A stretch of 7,597 nucleotides of DNA, from assembly GCA_964641695.1 (NCBI GenBank), contig CAZXKG010000123.1:1-7597 (forward strand), read 5' to 3'. Position 1 is the stretch's first letter, and the number at the start of each line of letters is the position of its first letter. A program made the position numbers and the translations under genes. Below the pieces are notes generated by a model, which did not search any database, was not told where the DNA came from, and worked only from the letters and a program-made list of their open reading frames with translations. Below are positions 1 to 6,599 of this stretch, one piece after another. Source of the stretch: RHKX01 sp964641695. GTDB lineage: Bacteria > Actinomycetota > Thermoleophilia > Solirubrobacterales > 70-9.

Positions 1-359
1 CGGAGACGGTCGCCTCGGCGATCCGGATCGGCAACCCGGCGCGCTGGGAGGAGGCCATGGACGCGGTCACCGGCTCCCGCGGGCGGATCGCCGCCGTCAG
101 CGACGAGCAGATCCTCGACGCCTACAGGCTGCTCGCCTCCGGGGAGGGAGTCTTCTGCGAGCCCGCCTCGGCAGCGTCGGTCGCGGGCCTGCTCGCCCAC
201 GGGCTGCCGGTCGCCGAGGGTCCGCCGCCGGAGAGCGTCGTCTGCGTCCTCACCGGCCACGGCCTCAAGGACCCCGATACCGCGCTCGGCAAGGCGCCCG
301 CCGTGATCCGCTGCGAGGCCGAGACCGCCGCGGTCGAGAAGGTCGTCTTCGCCGACTGA
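1..359 (+). CDS. thrC: Threonine synthase, C-terminal part (cut by window edge)
   Basis: This is the last 118 codons of a gene that begins before the window; its reading frame starts at position 3. Threonine synthase is a cytoplasmic PLP enzyme that converts O-phosphohomoserine to threonine and phosphate, the last step of threonine synthesis. The visible part has the family's C-terminal signatures: IRIGNPARWE near the start, AVSDEQILDAYRLLA, then GVFCEPASAASVAGL, where the EPASAAS segment is strongly characteristic of fold-type II threonine synthases. It ends with VCVLTGHGLKDPDTAL. The PLP lysine and the phosphate-binding glycine loop would lie upstream and cannot be checked. Homoserine kinase (thrB), often next to thrC in actinobacteria, does not follow here. 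The frame is intact to its TGA. A related PLP lyase such as threonine dehydratase is possible but fits the tail less well. Confidence 0.93.
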   Translation, partial: ETVASAIRIGNPARWEEAMDAVTGSRGRIAAVSDEQILDAYRLLASGEGVFCEPASAASVAGLLAHGLPVAEGPPPESVVCVLTGHGLKDPDTALGKAPAVIRCEAETAAVEKVVFAD

Positions 360-360
360 A

Positions 361-379
361 GGACCCGCCTCGAGGGTCC
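361..379 (+). terminator. Possible thrC terminator hairpin, no U-tract
   Basis: A perfect 6-bp stem (GGACCC with GGGTCC, loop GCCTCGA) begins 2 nt after the thrC stop codon. No T run follows, so it is not a classical intrinsic terminator. Its position directly after the gene makes it a candidate 3'-end structure, perhaps together with the stronger hairpin just downstream. Confidence 0.35.
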
Positions 380-393
380 CCGCCGCAACGGAA

Positions 394-419
394 GTGCCGC
401 CGTGTCCCTGCGGCGGCAC
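394..419 (+). terminator. GC-rich 9-bp hairpin downstream of thrC
   Basis: GTGCCGCCG (394-402) pairs perfectly with CGGCGGCAC (411-419) around the 8-nt loop TGTCCCTG. This is an all-Watson-Crick, very GC-rich stem 34 nt after the thrC stop. There is no U-tract. GC-rich actinobacteria often have such U-less hairpins at gene ends, so a transcription-end or RNA-stability role is plausible but unproven. Confidence 0.4.
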
Positions 420-510
420 GGATGGCACCAGCGCGCTCATGCTTGGCCGTCGATGGCGTCGTGTTCGGGGCCGCGGTCCTTCAATGGGCGCAGGCGGCGG
501 CCCCCGAGCC

Positions 511-554
511 GTTCACCGAACTTTCACGACTCATTCGCAGGGATTTCACTTCCT
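511..554 (+). promoter_or_regulatory. Four tandem 11-bp PHO-box-like repeats (candidate PhoP/PhoB operator)
   Basis: Four head-to-tail 11-bp units abut without gaps: GTTCACCGAAC (511-521), TTTCACGACTC (522-532), ATTCGCAGGGA (533-543) and TTTCACTTCCT (544-554). Each starts with a version of NTTCRCN. The first seven bases of unit 1, GTTCACC, equal the conserved core of the Streptomyces PhoP direct-repeat unit, which is also 11 bp long (established knowledge). The array ends 30 bp before the ATG at 585 and lies upstream of the GT-ppk1 unit. ppk in Streptomyces is known to be under PhoR/PhoP control. That this is a functional phosphate-responsive operator is inference; unit 3 is the most degenerate. 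Confidence 0.6.
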
Positions 555-570
555 CGCCGGTGCGGCGCTT

Positions 571-582
571 CACGCTTACCTT
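571..582 (+). promoter_or_regulatory. Possible -10 region for the GT-ppk1 transcript
   Basis: Two overlapping weak -10 candidates lie just before the ATG at 585. CACGCT (571-576) would place transcription start at about 583-585 and make the PHP remnant leaderless. TACCTT (577-582) is a better TANNNT match but would start transcription inside the remnant. With either choice the -35 position (about 548-559) overlaps or abuts the last PHO-box-like unit, as expected for an activator-dependent promoter with a poor -35. This rests on weak motif matches only. Confidence 0.25.
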
Positions 583-584
583 GA

Positions 585-801
585 ATGAGCCGCGCCGACC
601 TCCACTGCCACTCCACCGCCTCGCAGCTCTCCAAGCTCAGCCGCGCGGATCGGGTCCGGGGATGAGCTGCCCTCGCCCGGCGATGCCCTCGCCGGGTTCT
701 TCGACGCCTCGCTGCCGGTCGTTCCCTACGTTCCCGCGATCGCCTTCCTCGCCGGGGAGCGCCGCCGGATCGACGCTTCGGCGGGCGGGCGCGAGGAGCC
801 C
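585..801 (+). pseudogene. Remnant of the N-terminal PHP domain of a PHP-GT4 fusion, deleted and frameshifted
   Basis: From ATG 585 the frame reads MSRADLHCHSTASQLSKL. This is the typical opening of a PHP (polymerase and histidinol phosphatase-like) metal-dependent phosphoesterase domain, with the first motif HxH as DLHCHS. After about 18 codons the homology stops, and the frame ends at TGA 663-665 after 26 codons. The downstream glycosyltransferase lies in the next frame, open from 589 but without ATG, GTG or TTG until 802. In that frame, 661-801 reads like the linker that normally joins PHP and GT4 in Thermoleophilia proteins (for example FDASLPVVPYVPAIAFLAGE). So nearly all of the PHP domain appears to have been removed, with a junction around 639-660. 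A sequencing or assembly error could cause a frameshift but would not by itself remove a whole domain. A 26-residue leader peptide is a less likely reading. Confidence 0.6.
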
Positions 802-1947
802 TTGCGGGTCGGCCTGCTCGTCGACGCGATCGACGCCCCTCACGGTGTCGCGAGCACGATCGAGCGGATCCGCGCTCACGGCGTGCCCGGCTGTGAGGTC
901 GAGGTGATCGGCACCGATCGCGGCGTCGACCGCCGACTGCCCGCGGCGACCGATCTCGACGTCCCGTTCTACGAGGGCATGCGCGTCGGGATCCCCGAGC
1001 TGCCGAGCCTGGTCGAGGCGATCAGCGAGGGTCGCTACGACCTCCTCCATCCGGCGACCCCGGGGCCATCCGGGGCGACCGCGGCGCTGATCGCGCGCAT
1101 GACCGGAACGCCCCTGCTGGGCAGCCACCACACCGAGCTGGTCGACTACGCGCGCCTTCGCAGCGGCAGCGACTCCCTCGCCTCGACGACCGCGCTGGCG
1201 ATGAGCCTCTTCTACGGCGAGTGCGAGGTCGTCCTCTCTCCGAGCACCGCCGCCGATCGGACGCTCGCCGCGCTCGGCGTCGAGGGCGAGCGGATCGCGC
1301 GCTGGATCCGCGGGGTGGACACGGACTTGTTCGCGCCCACCCACCCGCCGCTGCCCGAGGCGCGGCACGGCGATCAGATCAACGTCCTCTACGCGGGCCG
1401 GCTGACCAGGGAGAAGGGGATGGACCTGCTCGCCGACGCGTTCACGATCGCCCGCCATCGGATCCCGTCGCTGCGGCTGCTGCTCGCCGGGGACGGTCCT
1501 GAGCGCGATCAGCTCCTGGAGCGGGTTGGCGAGGGGGCGGAGTGGCTCGGCTGGCTCTCCGGGGATCGGCTCGCGGGCGCGTACGCCGCCGCCGACGCTT
1601 TCGTCTTCCCGTCGGAGACCGACACCTACGGCCAGGTCGTCGTCGAGGCGCAGGCCTCCGGCCTGCCGGTGATCGCGGTTCGCCGCGGCGGCCCCGCCGA
1701 TCTGATCGAGCACGGCCGCAACGGCCTGCTGGCCGAGCCCGAAGCGATCGAGCTGGCCGCCAAGCTGGTCCGGGTGATCGAGAGCGAGCCGCTGCGCCAG
1801 CGGCTGATCCGTGGAGGGATCGCCACGGCTGCGGAGCGCAGCTGGGCCGGCGCGCTCGCCCAGCTCGGCGACGGGTACCGACTTGCGGTCGAACGTGCCC
1901 GGGTCGGGAAAGGACGTGCGCCAGGCGCCGCCGCGGTCTACAGTTGA
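802..1947 (+). CDS. GT4 family glycosyltransferase (GT-B fold), remainder of a PHP-GT4 fusion
   Basis: The 381-residue product is a complete GT-B glycosyltransferase that transfers a sugar from a nucleotide-sugar donor; acceptor and sugar are unknown, and cell-envelope mannosylation is only a guess. It opens with the first Rossmann strand (RVGLLVDAIDAPHGVAST, residues 2-19). It contains the family stretch EVEVIGTDRGVDRRLP and, in the C-terminal donor domain, VLYAGRLTREKG with Arg200 and Lys205 (phosphate contacts), LLAGDGPERDQL, and SETDTYGQVVVEAQASGLPV. The usual EX7E acid pair appears here as Asp274-X7-Glu282. The start is TTG 802, the only usual start codon in frame after 586; GAGGAG lies only 3 nt upstream, an unusually short spacing. 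The stop overlaps the ppk1 start by 4 nt. The close relatives I recall carry an N-terminal PHP domain, missing here, so the protein may act as a stand-alone GT or be dying. Confidence 0.85.
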   Translation: MRVGLLVDAIDAPHGVASTIERIRAHGVPGCEVEVIGTDRGVDRRLPAATDLDVPFYEGMRVGIPELPSLVEAISEGRYDLLHPATPGPSGATAALIARMTGTPLLGSHHTELVDYARLRSGSDSLASTTALAMSLFYGECEVVLSPSTAADRTLAALGVEGERIARWIRGVDTDLFAPTHPPLPEARHGDQINVLYAGRLTREKGMDLLADAFTIARHRIPSLRLLLAGDGPERDQLLERVGEGAEWLGWLSGDRLAGAYAAADAFVFPSETDTYGQVVVEAQASGLPVIAVRRGGPADLIEHGRNGLLAEPEAIELAAKLVRVIESEPLRQRLIRGGIATAAERSWAGALAQLGDGYRLAVERARVGKGRAPGAAAVYS

Positions 1948-4364
1948 GCGAGGTGGACGATTCACAGGTCAACGGCGAGGGGGAGGAGCCGGAGAGCCGA
2001 CGCGGAGGCTGGCTGGCCTGGATATCGCCGGAGCGCCGTTCCGAAGCGCGCCAGGCAGCGCCGCCGGCCACGGCACCCGAGCGCTCGCCCGCTCCCGAGC
2101 AGGCTCCCGCCGAGCAGCCCGCCTCCGAGCCGATCCCCGCCGAGCCGCCCGCTCCCGAGCAGGCCCCCGTCGAGCAGCCCGCGCCCGCCTACGCCCCTCC
2201 ACCTCGGGTCGAGGACGTGGTCGGATCGCCGCCCGCCCCGCCGCCATCCGCTGCCCCGCCGCCCGAGCCATCCCCGGAGCCCGCGCCCGACCTCGACGAC
2301 CCCTGGCTCTACTTCAACCGCGAGCTCTCCTGGCTCGAGTTCAACGATCGCGTCCTGCAGCTCACCGAGGACCGCTCGGTGCCGCTGCTGGAGCGGGTCA
2401 AGTTCTGCGCGATCTACGAGGACAACCTCGACGAGTTCTTCATGGTCCGGGTCGCGGGCGTGCACGACAAGATCGTCGCCTCGCTGCCACCCAGCGGCGC
2501 CGACCGGCTCCAGCCCCAGGACGTGCTCGAGGCCGTCCGCGAGCGCACGACCGCTCAACGGCAGCGGCTCGAGCGCTGCTTCGAGGAGGAGCTGCAGCCG
2601 GCGCTCGCCGAGCAGGGGATCAGGATCATCGGCTGGGCGGAGGCGAACCCGCGGGAGCGGGCTGAGATCGACGAGCTCTTCCGCAGCCGCGTCTTCCCCG
2701 CGCTGACCCCTCTGGTCTTCGGGATCGGTCGTCCGTTCCCCTACATCTCCAACCTCTCGCTCAGCCTGCTCGTCGTCCTCCGGGATCCGGAGCAGGACGT
2801 CGAGGTGCTCGCCCGGGTCAAGGTCCCGAAGGAGCTGCTGCGCAGGTTCCTGCCGATCGGGGACGGCCGGACGTTCATCCCGCTGGAGGAGGTGATCTCG
2901 CAGAACCTCGAGACGCTGTTCCCGGGGATGGAGATCCTCGGGCACACCCTGTTCCGAGTCACGCGCGACACCGACTACGACGTCTCCGACGAAGCCGACG
3001 ACCTGCGGCAGGCGGTCGAGGAGGAGATCCGCCGCCGCCGCTTCGGCGAGGTGGTCCGGCTGGAGCTCGAGGGTGAGCTCGAGCCCCGCCTTCGCGAGCG
3101 TCTGATCACCCTGCTCGAGGTCGAGGAGGAAAGCGTCTACGACGTCCATCACATGGGCATGGACGACCTCTTCGACGTCGTCGGGGTGAGTGGGGATCCG
3201 GAGCTCCGCTACGAGCCGTTCTCGGGGGTGACCCAGCCGCGCCTGCGCTCGCCGGACAACCAGCCGTTCGACATGTTCGCGGCGATCCGAGAAGCCGACA
3301 TCCTCGTCCATCACCCCTATGACTCGTTCTCGACGTCGGTCGATGCCTTCGTCCGCCAGGCGGTCAACGACCCCGACGTGCTCGCGATCAAGCAGACCGT
3401 GTATCGGACGAGCGACGACTCACCCCTGGTCCCGGCCTTGATCCTCGCCTCCGAGCGCGGCAAGCAGGCGGTCTGCATGGTGGAGCTGAAGGCCCGCTTC
3501 GACGAGCAGGCGAACATCCGCTGGGCGAAGAAGCTCGAGCAGGCCGGAGTCCACGTCGTCTACGGCATCCCCGCGCTCAAGACCCACGCCAAGTGCGCGC
3601 TGATCGCCCGCCGCGAGGGCGATGGCGTCCGCCACTACGCCCACATCGGCACCGGCAACTACAACCCGAAGACCGCTCGCCTGTACACGGACCTCGGGAT
3701 CTTCACCGCCGACCCCGACATCTGCGCCGACATCGCCGAGATGTTCAACTACCTGACCGGCTACGCCCATCCGCAGAACTACCGCAAGGCCCTGATCGCC
3801 CCCTACAACCTCGCCGGGGAGCTGACCGCGGAGATCGACCGGATGATCGCCGAGCATTCGCCGGGTGCTCCTTCCCGGATCCGGATGAAGATGAACTCGC
3901 TGCTCGACCCGCGCCTGATCAAGGCCCTGTATCGGGCCTCGCGGGCGGGGGTGGAGGTGAAGCTCAACGTGCGCGGCATCTGCGCGCTGCGGCCGGGGGT
4001 GCCGGGGATCTCCGAGAACATCGAGGTCGTCTCGGTGCTCGGCCGGTTCCTCGAGCACTCGCGGATCTACTCGTTCGAGCGGCCCGGCTCGGCCGTGGTC
4101 TACACCGGCTCGGCCGACCTGATGCCACGGAACCTCTACAGCCGCGTCGAGCTGGTGATCCCGGTGGAGGACGAGTCGATCCGCGCCGAGCTGGGGGAGA
4201 TCCTCGATGTCAGCCTGGCCGACAACGCCGGCGCCTGGACGCTCGACGCGCAGGGCGTCTGGACCCGCCGCTTGCCCGGTCCCGGCGACGAGGTGATCGA
4301 TGCGCAGGCGACCCTCGCCAAGCGCAGCATCGCCCGTGCGGCAGAGGCTCCGGTCTCCGCCTGA
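1944..4364 (+). CDS. ppk1: Polyphosphate kinase 1
   Basis: PPK1 reversibly transfers the gamma phosphate of ATP to the end of a polyphosphate chain. It acts at the inner face of the membrane and builds the cell's phosphate and energy store. With start TTG 1944 the protein is 806 residues, longer than the usual 690-730. The conserved part begins at about residue 119 with DPWLYFNRELSWLEFN (N domain). The head domain and two phospholipase-D-like domains follow, including VLAIKQTVYRTSDDSP and KAVCMVELKARFDE-like stretches. The catalytic His is His548 in LKTHAKCA, and the second conserved His is His705 in FLEHSRIYSF. Their spacing of 157 equals that of E. coli His435 and His592. Residues 1-115 are a low-complexity Pro/Ala/Glu extension. 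TTG 1944 shares TTGA with the upstream stop (coupled translation); GTG 1953 is an alternative start. Catalytic residues and frame are intact, so the enzyme should be active. Confidence 0.96.
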   Translation: MSEVDDSQVNGEGEEPESRRGGWLAWISPERRSEARQAAPPATAPERSPAPEQAPAEQPASEPIPAEPPAPEQAPVEQPAPAYAPPPRVEDVVGSPPAPPPSAAPPPEPSPEPAPDLDDPWLYFNRELSWLEFNDRVLQLTEDRSVPLLERVKFCAIYEDNLDEFFMVRVAGVHDKIVASLPPSGADRLQPQDVLEAVRERTTAQRQRLERCFEEELQPALAEQGIRIIGWAEANPRERAEIDELFRSRVFPALTPLVFGIGRPFPYISNLSLSLLVVLRDPEQDVEVLARVKVPKELLRRFLPIGDGRTFIPLEEVISQNLETLFPGMEILGHTLFRVTRDTDYDVSDEADDLRQAVEEEIRRRRFGEVVRLELEGELEPRLRERLITLLEVEEESVYDVHHMGMDDLFDVVGVSGDPELRYEPFSGVTQPRLRSPDNQPFDMFAAIREADILVHHPYDSFSTSVDAFVRQAVNDPDVLAIKQTVYRTSDDSPLVPALILASERGKQAVCMVELKARFDEQANIRWAKKLEQAGVHVVYGIPALKTHAKCALIARREGDGVRHYAHIGTGNYNPKTARLYTDLGIFTADPDICADIAEMFNYLTGYAHPQNYRKALIAPYNLAGELTAEIDRMIAEHSPGAPSRIRMKMNSLLDPRLIKALYRASRAGVEVKLNVRGICALRPGVPGISENIEVVSVLGRFLEHSRIYSFERPGSAVVYTGSADLMPRNLYSRVELVIPVEDESIRAELGEILDVSLADNAGAWTLDAQGVWTRRLPGPGDEVIDAQATLAKRSIARAAEAPVSA
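2088..2182 (+). repeat. 60-bp period direct repeat in the ppk1 N-terminal extension
   Basis: A 35-bp stretch at 2088-2122 recurs at 2148-2182 with two mismatches (2105 and 2110 against 2165 and 2170), a period of exactly 60 bp or 20 codons. It encodes PAPEQAPAEQ at residues 49-58 and PAPEQAPVEQ at 69-78. The repeat is in frame and explains part of the disordered Pro/Ala/Glu tract. It looks like a recent tandem duplication within coding DNA. Confidence 0.85.
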
Positions 4365-4397
4365 GGGGTACGGATCGAACAAGCCGACGGCGCCACT

Positions 4398-4441
4398 TTG
4401 ACCGTTGTGGACCCCGGCCGGGATCCTGCTTGACCTAGAGT
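4398..4441 (+). promoter_or_regulatory. Candidate promoter for the FAD oxidoreductase gene
   Basis: TAGAGT (4436-4441) fits the actinobacterial -10 pattern TANNNT. It lies 9 nt before ATG 4451, so transcription would start at or within a base or two of the start codon, giving a leaderless mRNA. That matches the lack of any Shine-Dalgarno before this ATG. A good -35 at normal distance is missing. TTGACC at 4398-4403 is 32 bp from TAGAGT, which is too far for ordinary sigma-70 spacing. An alternative pairing of TTGACC with the poor -10 GATCCT (spacer 18) is possible. Confidence 0.4.
4409..4426. promoter_or_regulatory. 18-bp near-palindrome in the promoter region, possible operator
   Basis: The sequence GGACCCCGGCCGGGATCC is symmetrical except for one position pair (4412 and 4423); its core CCCGGCCGGG is perfect. 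It sits where the -35 element of the TAGAGT promoter would be, 10 bp upstream of that box. A dimeric regulator could bind here. It could also form a small hairpin after ppk1, but it has no U-tract. GC-rich palindromes arise easily by chance in this composition. Confidence 0.35.
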
Positions 4442-4450
4442 GCCGCCTCG

Positions 4451-5848
4451 ATGCGCCACGACGCTCACGGGTACTGGATCGCCGAGTCCGGCATCGGCGA
4501 CCGGGCGCCGTTTCCCGCCCTCGAGGGCGATCGAGGTTGCGACGTCGCCGTCGTCGGTGGCGGCTACACGGGCATGTGGACGGCGTGGTGGCTGAAGCAG
4601 CTTCGACCTGAGGCGGACGTCGTCCTGATCGAGGCGGACCGCTGTGGGTTCGGGCCCAGCGGGCGCAATGCCGGGTTCGTCAACTCGATGTCCTTCTCCC
4701 TGCCGGCCCTGCGTCGTTGCTTCGACGACCGGCAGGCGTTGGCGATGCTCGACGCGGCCGAGTGGTCGGTGGGGGAGATCGGTCGCTGGTGTGAGGAGCA
4801 AGGGGTCGACGCGTGGTTCAACCGCGCCGGCTACGTGCAGGCATCGACCTCGCCTCACTTCGACGGGAAGTGGGACCAGGTGGCGGAGGGCTGCGAGGCG
4901 CTCGGCGTGGGGGATCGGATCGAGATCCTCGACGAGCGGGCGACGGCGGCGCGCTGCGCGTCCCCGGTGCTGCGCGGAGCCGCCTTCTACCCGTGTGCGG
5001 CAACCGTGCAGCCGGCCCGCCTCGCTGCCGGGCTTCGGGACCGGATCGCCGCTGCCGGCGTCGAGATGCACGAGCGGACTCCGATGGAGTCGATCGAGGA
5101 GGCGAGCCCCGGCGCCCTGCTGCGCGTGCCCGGAGGGACGATCCGGGCGCAGGCCGTCGTCCTCGGCTCGGGTGGCGCGCTGCTCGAGCTGCGGCGATTG
5201 CGACGGGCCCTGACTCTGACCTCCAGCCACATGCTGATCACCGAGCCCGCGCCGGAGATCCTGGAGGAGCTCAACTGGACGGGCGGGGAGTGCGTGACCG
5301 ACGCGCGCGCGATGGTCAACTACTTCCGGACCACGCCGGACGGCAGGATCGCGTTCGGCTGGGGAGGCGGGAAGATCGTCCGCGGCGCGAGGATCACGCC
5401 GGGGACGTCGGTCGACTCCGGCCTGGCGGCTGAGGTGGAGCGACATCTCCGTCGCTTCTTCCCGCAGTTCGACTCAGTGCCGATCGCGCATGCCTGGGGG
5501 GGACCGATCGACGTCTCGCCGACGCACCTGCCGACGATCAGGCGGGTGGGAGAGAGCGCCTTCGCCGGCTTCGGCTACACCGGTCACGGGGTCGGGCCGA
5601 CCCAGCTCGTCGGGCGGGCGCTTGCCTCGCTGGCCTTCGGGATCGAGGACGAGTACAGCTCCCTGCCGATCGTCGATCCCGACACCGCCTCCGTTCCTCC
5701 GGAGCCGTTCCGCCACGCGGGCGGGACGCTGATCCGCAAGGCGATCCTCCGCAAGGAGGACGCCGAGGAGCAGGGCCACAAGCCGGGTCCTCTGATCCGG
5801 GCGATCAGCGGGATCCCCGAGCGGATCGGCATCCACGTCGGGCGCTGA
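4451..5848 (+). CDS. FAD-dependent oxidoreductase, DAO family (PuuB/OrdL-like)
   Basis: The 465-residue flavoprotein belongs to the D-amino-acid oxidase/glycine oxidase fold group, which oxidises C-N bonds of amines or amino acids. The nearest characterised relatives in architecture are the gamma-glutamylputrescine oxidases. An N-terminal segment of about 30 residues precedes the FAD dinucleotide site DVAVVGGGYTG (31-41), with Glu61 in VVLIEAD as the ribose-binding acid. GFGPSGRNAGF (66-76) is the SGRN motif typical of this subgroup. The C-terminal FAD loop FAGFGYTGHGVG is at 371-382. The last 75 or so residues form a Pro- and charge-rich tail (PPEPFRHAGG, RKAILRKEDAEEQG) that I recall from actinobacterial homologues. 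No signal peptide is seen, so it is cytoplasmic. ATG 4451 has no Shine-Dalgarno and is probably leaderless. The substrate cannot be read from sequence, and the neighbours do not help. Confidence 0.88.
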   Translation: MRHDAHGYWIAESGIGDRAPFPALEGDRGCDVAVVGGGYTGMWTAWWLKQLRPEADVVLIEADRCGFGPSGRNAGFVNSMSFSLPALRRCFDDRQALAMLDAAEWSVGEIGRWCEEQGVDAWFNRAGYVQASTSPHFDGKWDQVAEGCEALGVGDRIEILDERATAARCASPVLRGAAFYPCAATVQPARLAAGLRDRIAAAGVEMHERTPMESIEEASPGALLRVPGGTIRAQAVVLGSGGALLELRRLRRALTLTSSHMLITEPAPEILEELNWTGGECVTDARAMVNYFRTTPDGRIAFGWGGGKIVRGARITPGTSVDSGLAAEVERHLRRFFPQFDSVPIAHAWGGPIDVSPTHLPTIRRVGESAFAGFGYTGHGVGPTQLVGRALASLAFGIEDEYSSLPIVDPDTASVPPEPFRHAGGTLIRKAILRKEDAEEQGHKPGPLIRAISGIPERIGIHVGR

Positions 5849-5888
5849 AGCGGCAGATCGGTCGTCTGAAGGTTTCGGCGCGCGACCG

Positions 5889-5905
5889 TAGAACCCCCTA
5901 CCTGC
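5889..5905 (+). promoter_or_regulatory. Weak promoter candidates before the DUF308 gene
   Basis: The 126-nt gap holds two TA-starting hexamers, TAGAAC (5889-5894) and TACCTG (5900-5905), about 70-85 nt before the start codon. Either could be a -10 box, giving a leader long enough to carry the Shine-Dalgarno seen at 5963. No convincing -35 is visible. CGGTCG (5859-5864) and CGACCG (5883-5888) could pair just upstream around an 18-nt loop. Confidence 0.2.
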
Positions 5906-5974
5906 GTCCCACGTCCGTCCTCGCCCGCGGGCAGAAGCGGCATCCGGGGCGATCACATCAACAAGGAGAAGCAA

Positions 5975-6559
5975 ATGGAAGAACGTCCCAGCGGCGTTGA
6001 ACTGTCCCAGGGGAGGGAGCTGCTCAAGGGCCTCGCCAGCTTCTGGTGGCTCTGGATCGTCTTCGGGCTCTTCTGGACGGTCGCCGCGCTCGTGATCCTC
6101 CAGTTCGACGACGCCTCGGTGGTGACCGTCGGTGTCCTGATCGGGATCATGTTCATCCTCAGCGCGTTCCAGCAGTTCGCGATCGCGAGTCTGGTCGAGC
6201 AGAGCAGGTGGATCTTCGGCCTCTTCGGCGTCCTCTTCCTGATCGCCGGGATCATCGCCCTGATCAGTCCCGAGAACACCTTCGCCGCGATCGCCGACAT
6301 CCTCGGCTTCCTGTTTCTGATCGTCGGCGTCTTCTGGATCATCCAGGCGTTCATGGAGCGCGAGGAGAACGAGATCTGGTGGCTCGGCCTCGGCGCCGGC
6401 GTCCTGATGATCATCCTGGCCTTCTGGACCAGCGGTCAGTTCTTCATCGAGAAGCAGTACACCCTGCTGGTCTTCGCCGGCCTCTGGGCCCTGATGACCG
6501 GGGTCACCGACTTCGTCCGCGCCTTCCAGATCCGCAAGCTGAAGGAGCTGGATCTCTAG
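5975..6559 (+). CDS. DUF308/HdeD-like six-helix membrane protein
   Basis: This 194-residue integral membrane protein has six predicted hydrophobic helices, at about 22-42, 48-71, 78-98, 103-127, 135-152 and 161-183. They form three hairpins, as in the HdeD/DUF308 family. E. coli HdeD is linked to acid resistance at high cell density; the biochemical role of the family is unknown, so no function is assigned here. The helix-2 region GVLIGIMFILSAFQQF and helix-4 region LGFLFLIVGVFWIIQAF resemble the family's repeated pattern, and the protein ends in a short basic-acidic tail (IRKLKELDL). ATG 5975 has a clear Shine-Dalgarno, AAGGAG at 5963-5968, with 6-nt spacing, unlike the genes upstream. It is 126 nt from the oxidoreductase and is followed by a strong terminator, so it is probably transcribed alone. 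Confidence 0.85.
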   Translation: MEERPSGVELSQGRELLKGLASFWWLWIVFGLFWTVAALVILQFDDASVVTVGVLIGIMFILSAFQQFAIASLVEQSRWIFGLFGVLFLIAGIIALISPENTFAAIADILGFLFLIVGVFWIIQAFMEREENEIWWLGLGAGVLMIILAFWTSGQFFIEKQYTLLVFAGLWALMTGVTDFVRAFQIRKLKELDL

Positions 6560-6599
6560 GGGCGACGCAGCGTCCGGGTTGCCGGGCGCGCGACTGTCT

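Noticed and set aside
588..646. 8-bp direct repeat AGCCGCGC at 588-595 and 639-646 as the deletion breakpoint of the PHP domain
   Set aside because: Deletion between repeats leaves one copy at the junction, not two. The repeat is short and in frame, so it is probably chance.
422..907. A possible small gene between thrC and the GT
   Set aside because: The predicted product is Ser/Pro/Arg-rich composition noise, overlaps the PHP remnant and PHO-box-like array, and has no Shine-Dalgarno.
1542..1943. Upstream extension of the ppk1 frame to an ATG at 1542
   Set aside because: The frame is open there but overlaps the conserved C-terminal half of the GT gene and encodes low-complexity Arg-rich sequence. 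TTG 1944 or GTG 1953 are far better starts.
637..1965. Long minus-strand open frames opposite the GT, ppk1, the oxidoreductase and the DUF308 gene (also 1962-3314, 3420-4382, 4136-5446, 5474-6718)
   Set aside because: They are rich in Arg, Asp, Pro and Gly, match no family I know, and mirror high-GC codon positions of well-supported + strand genes. Long antisense frames are expected in such composition.
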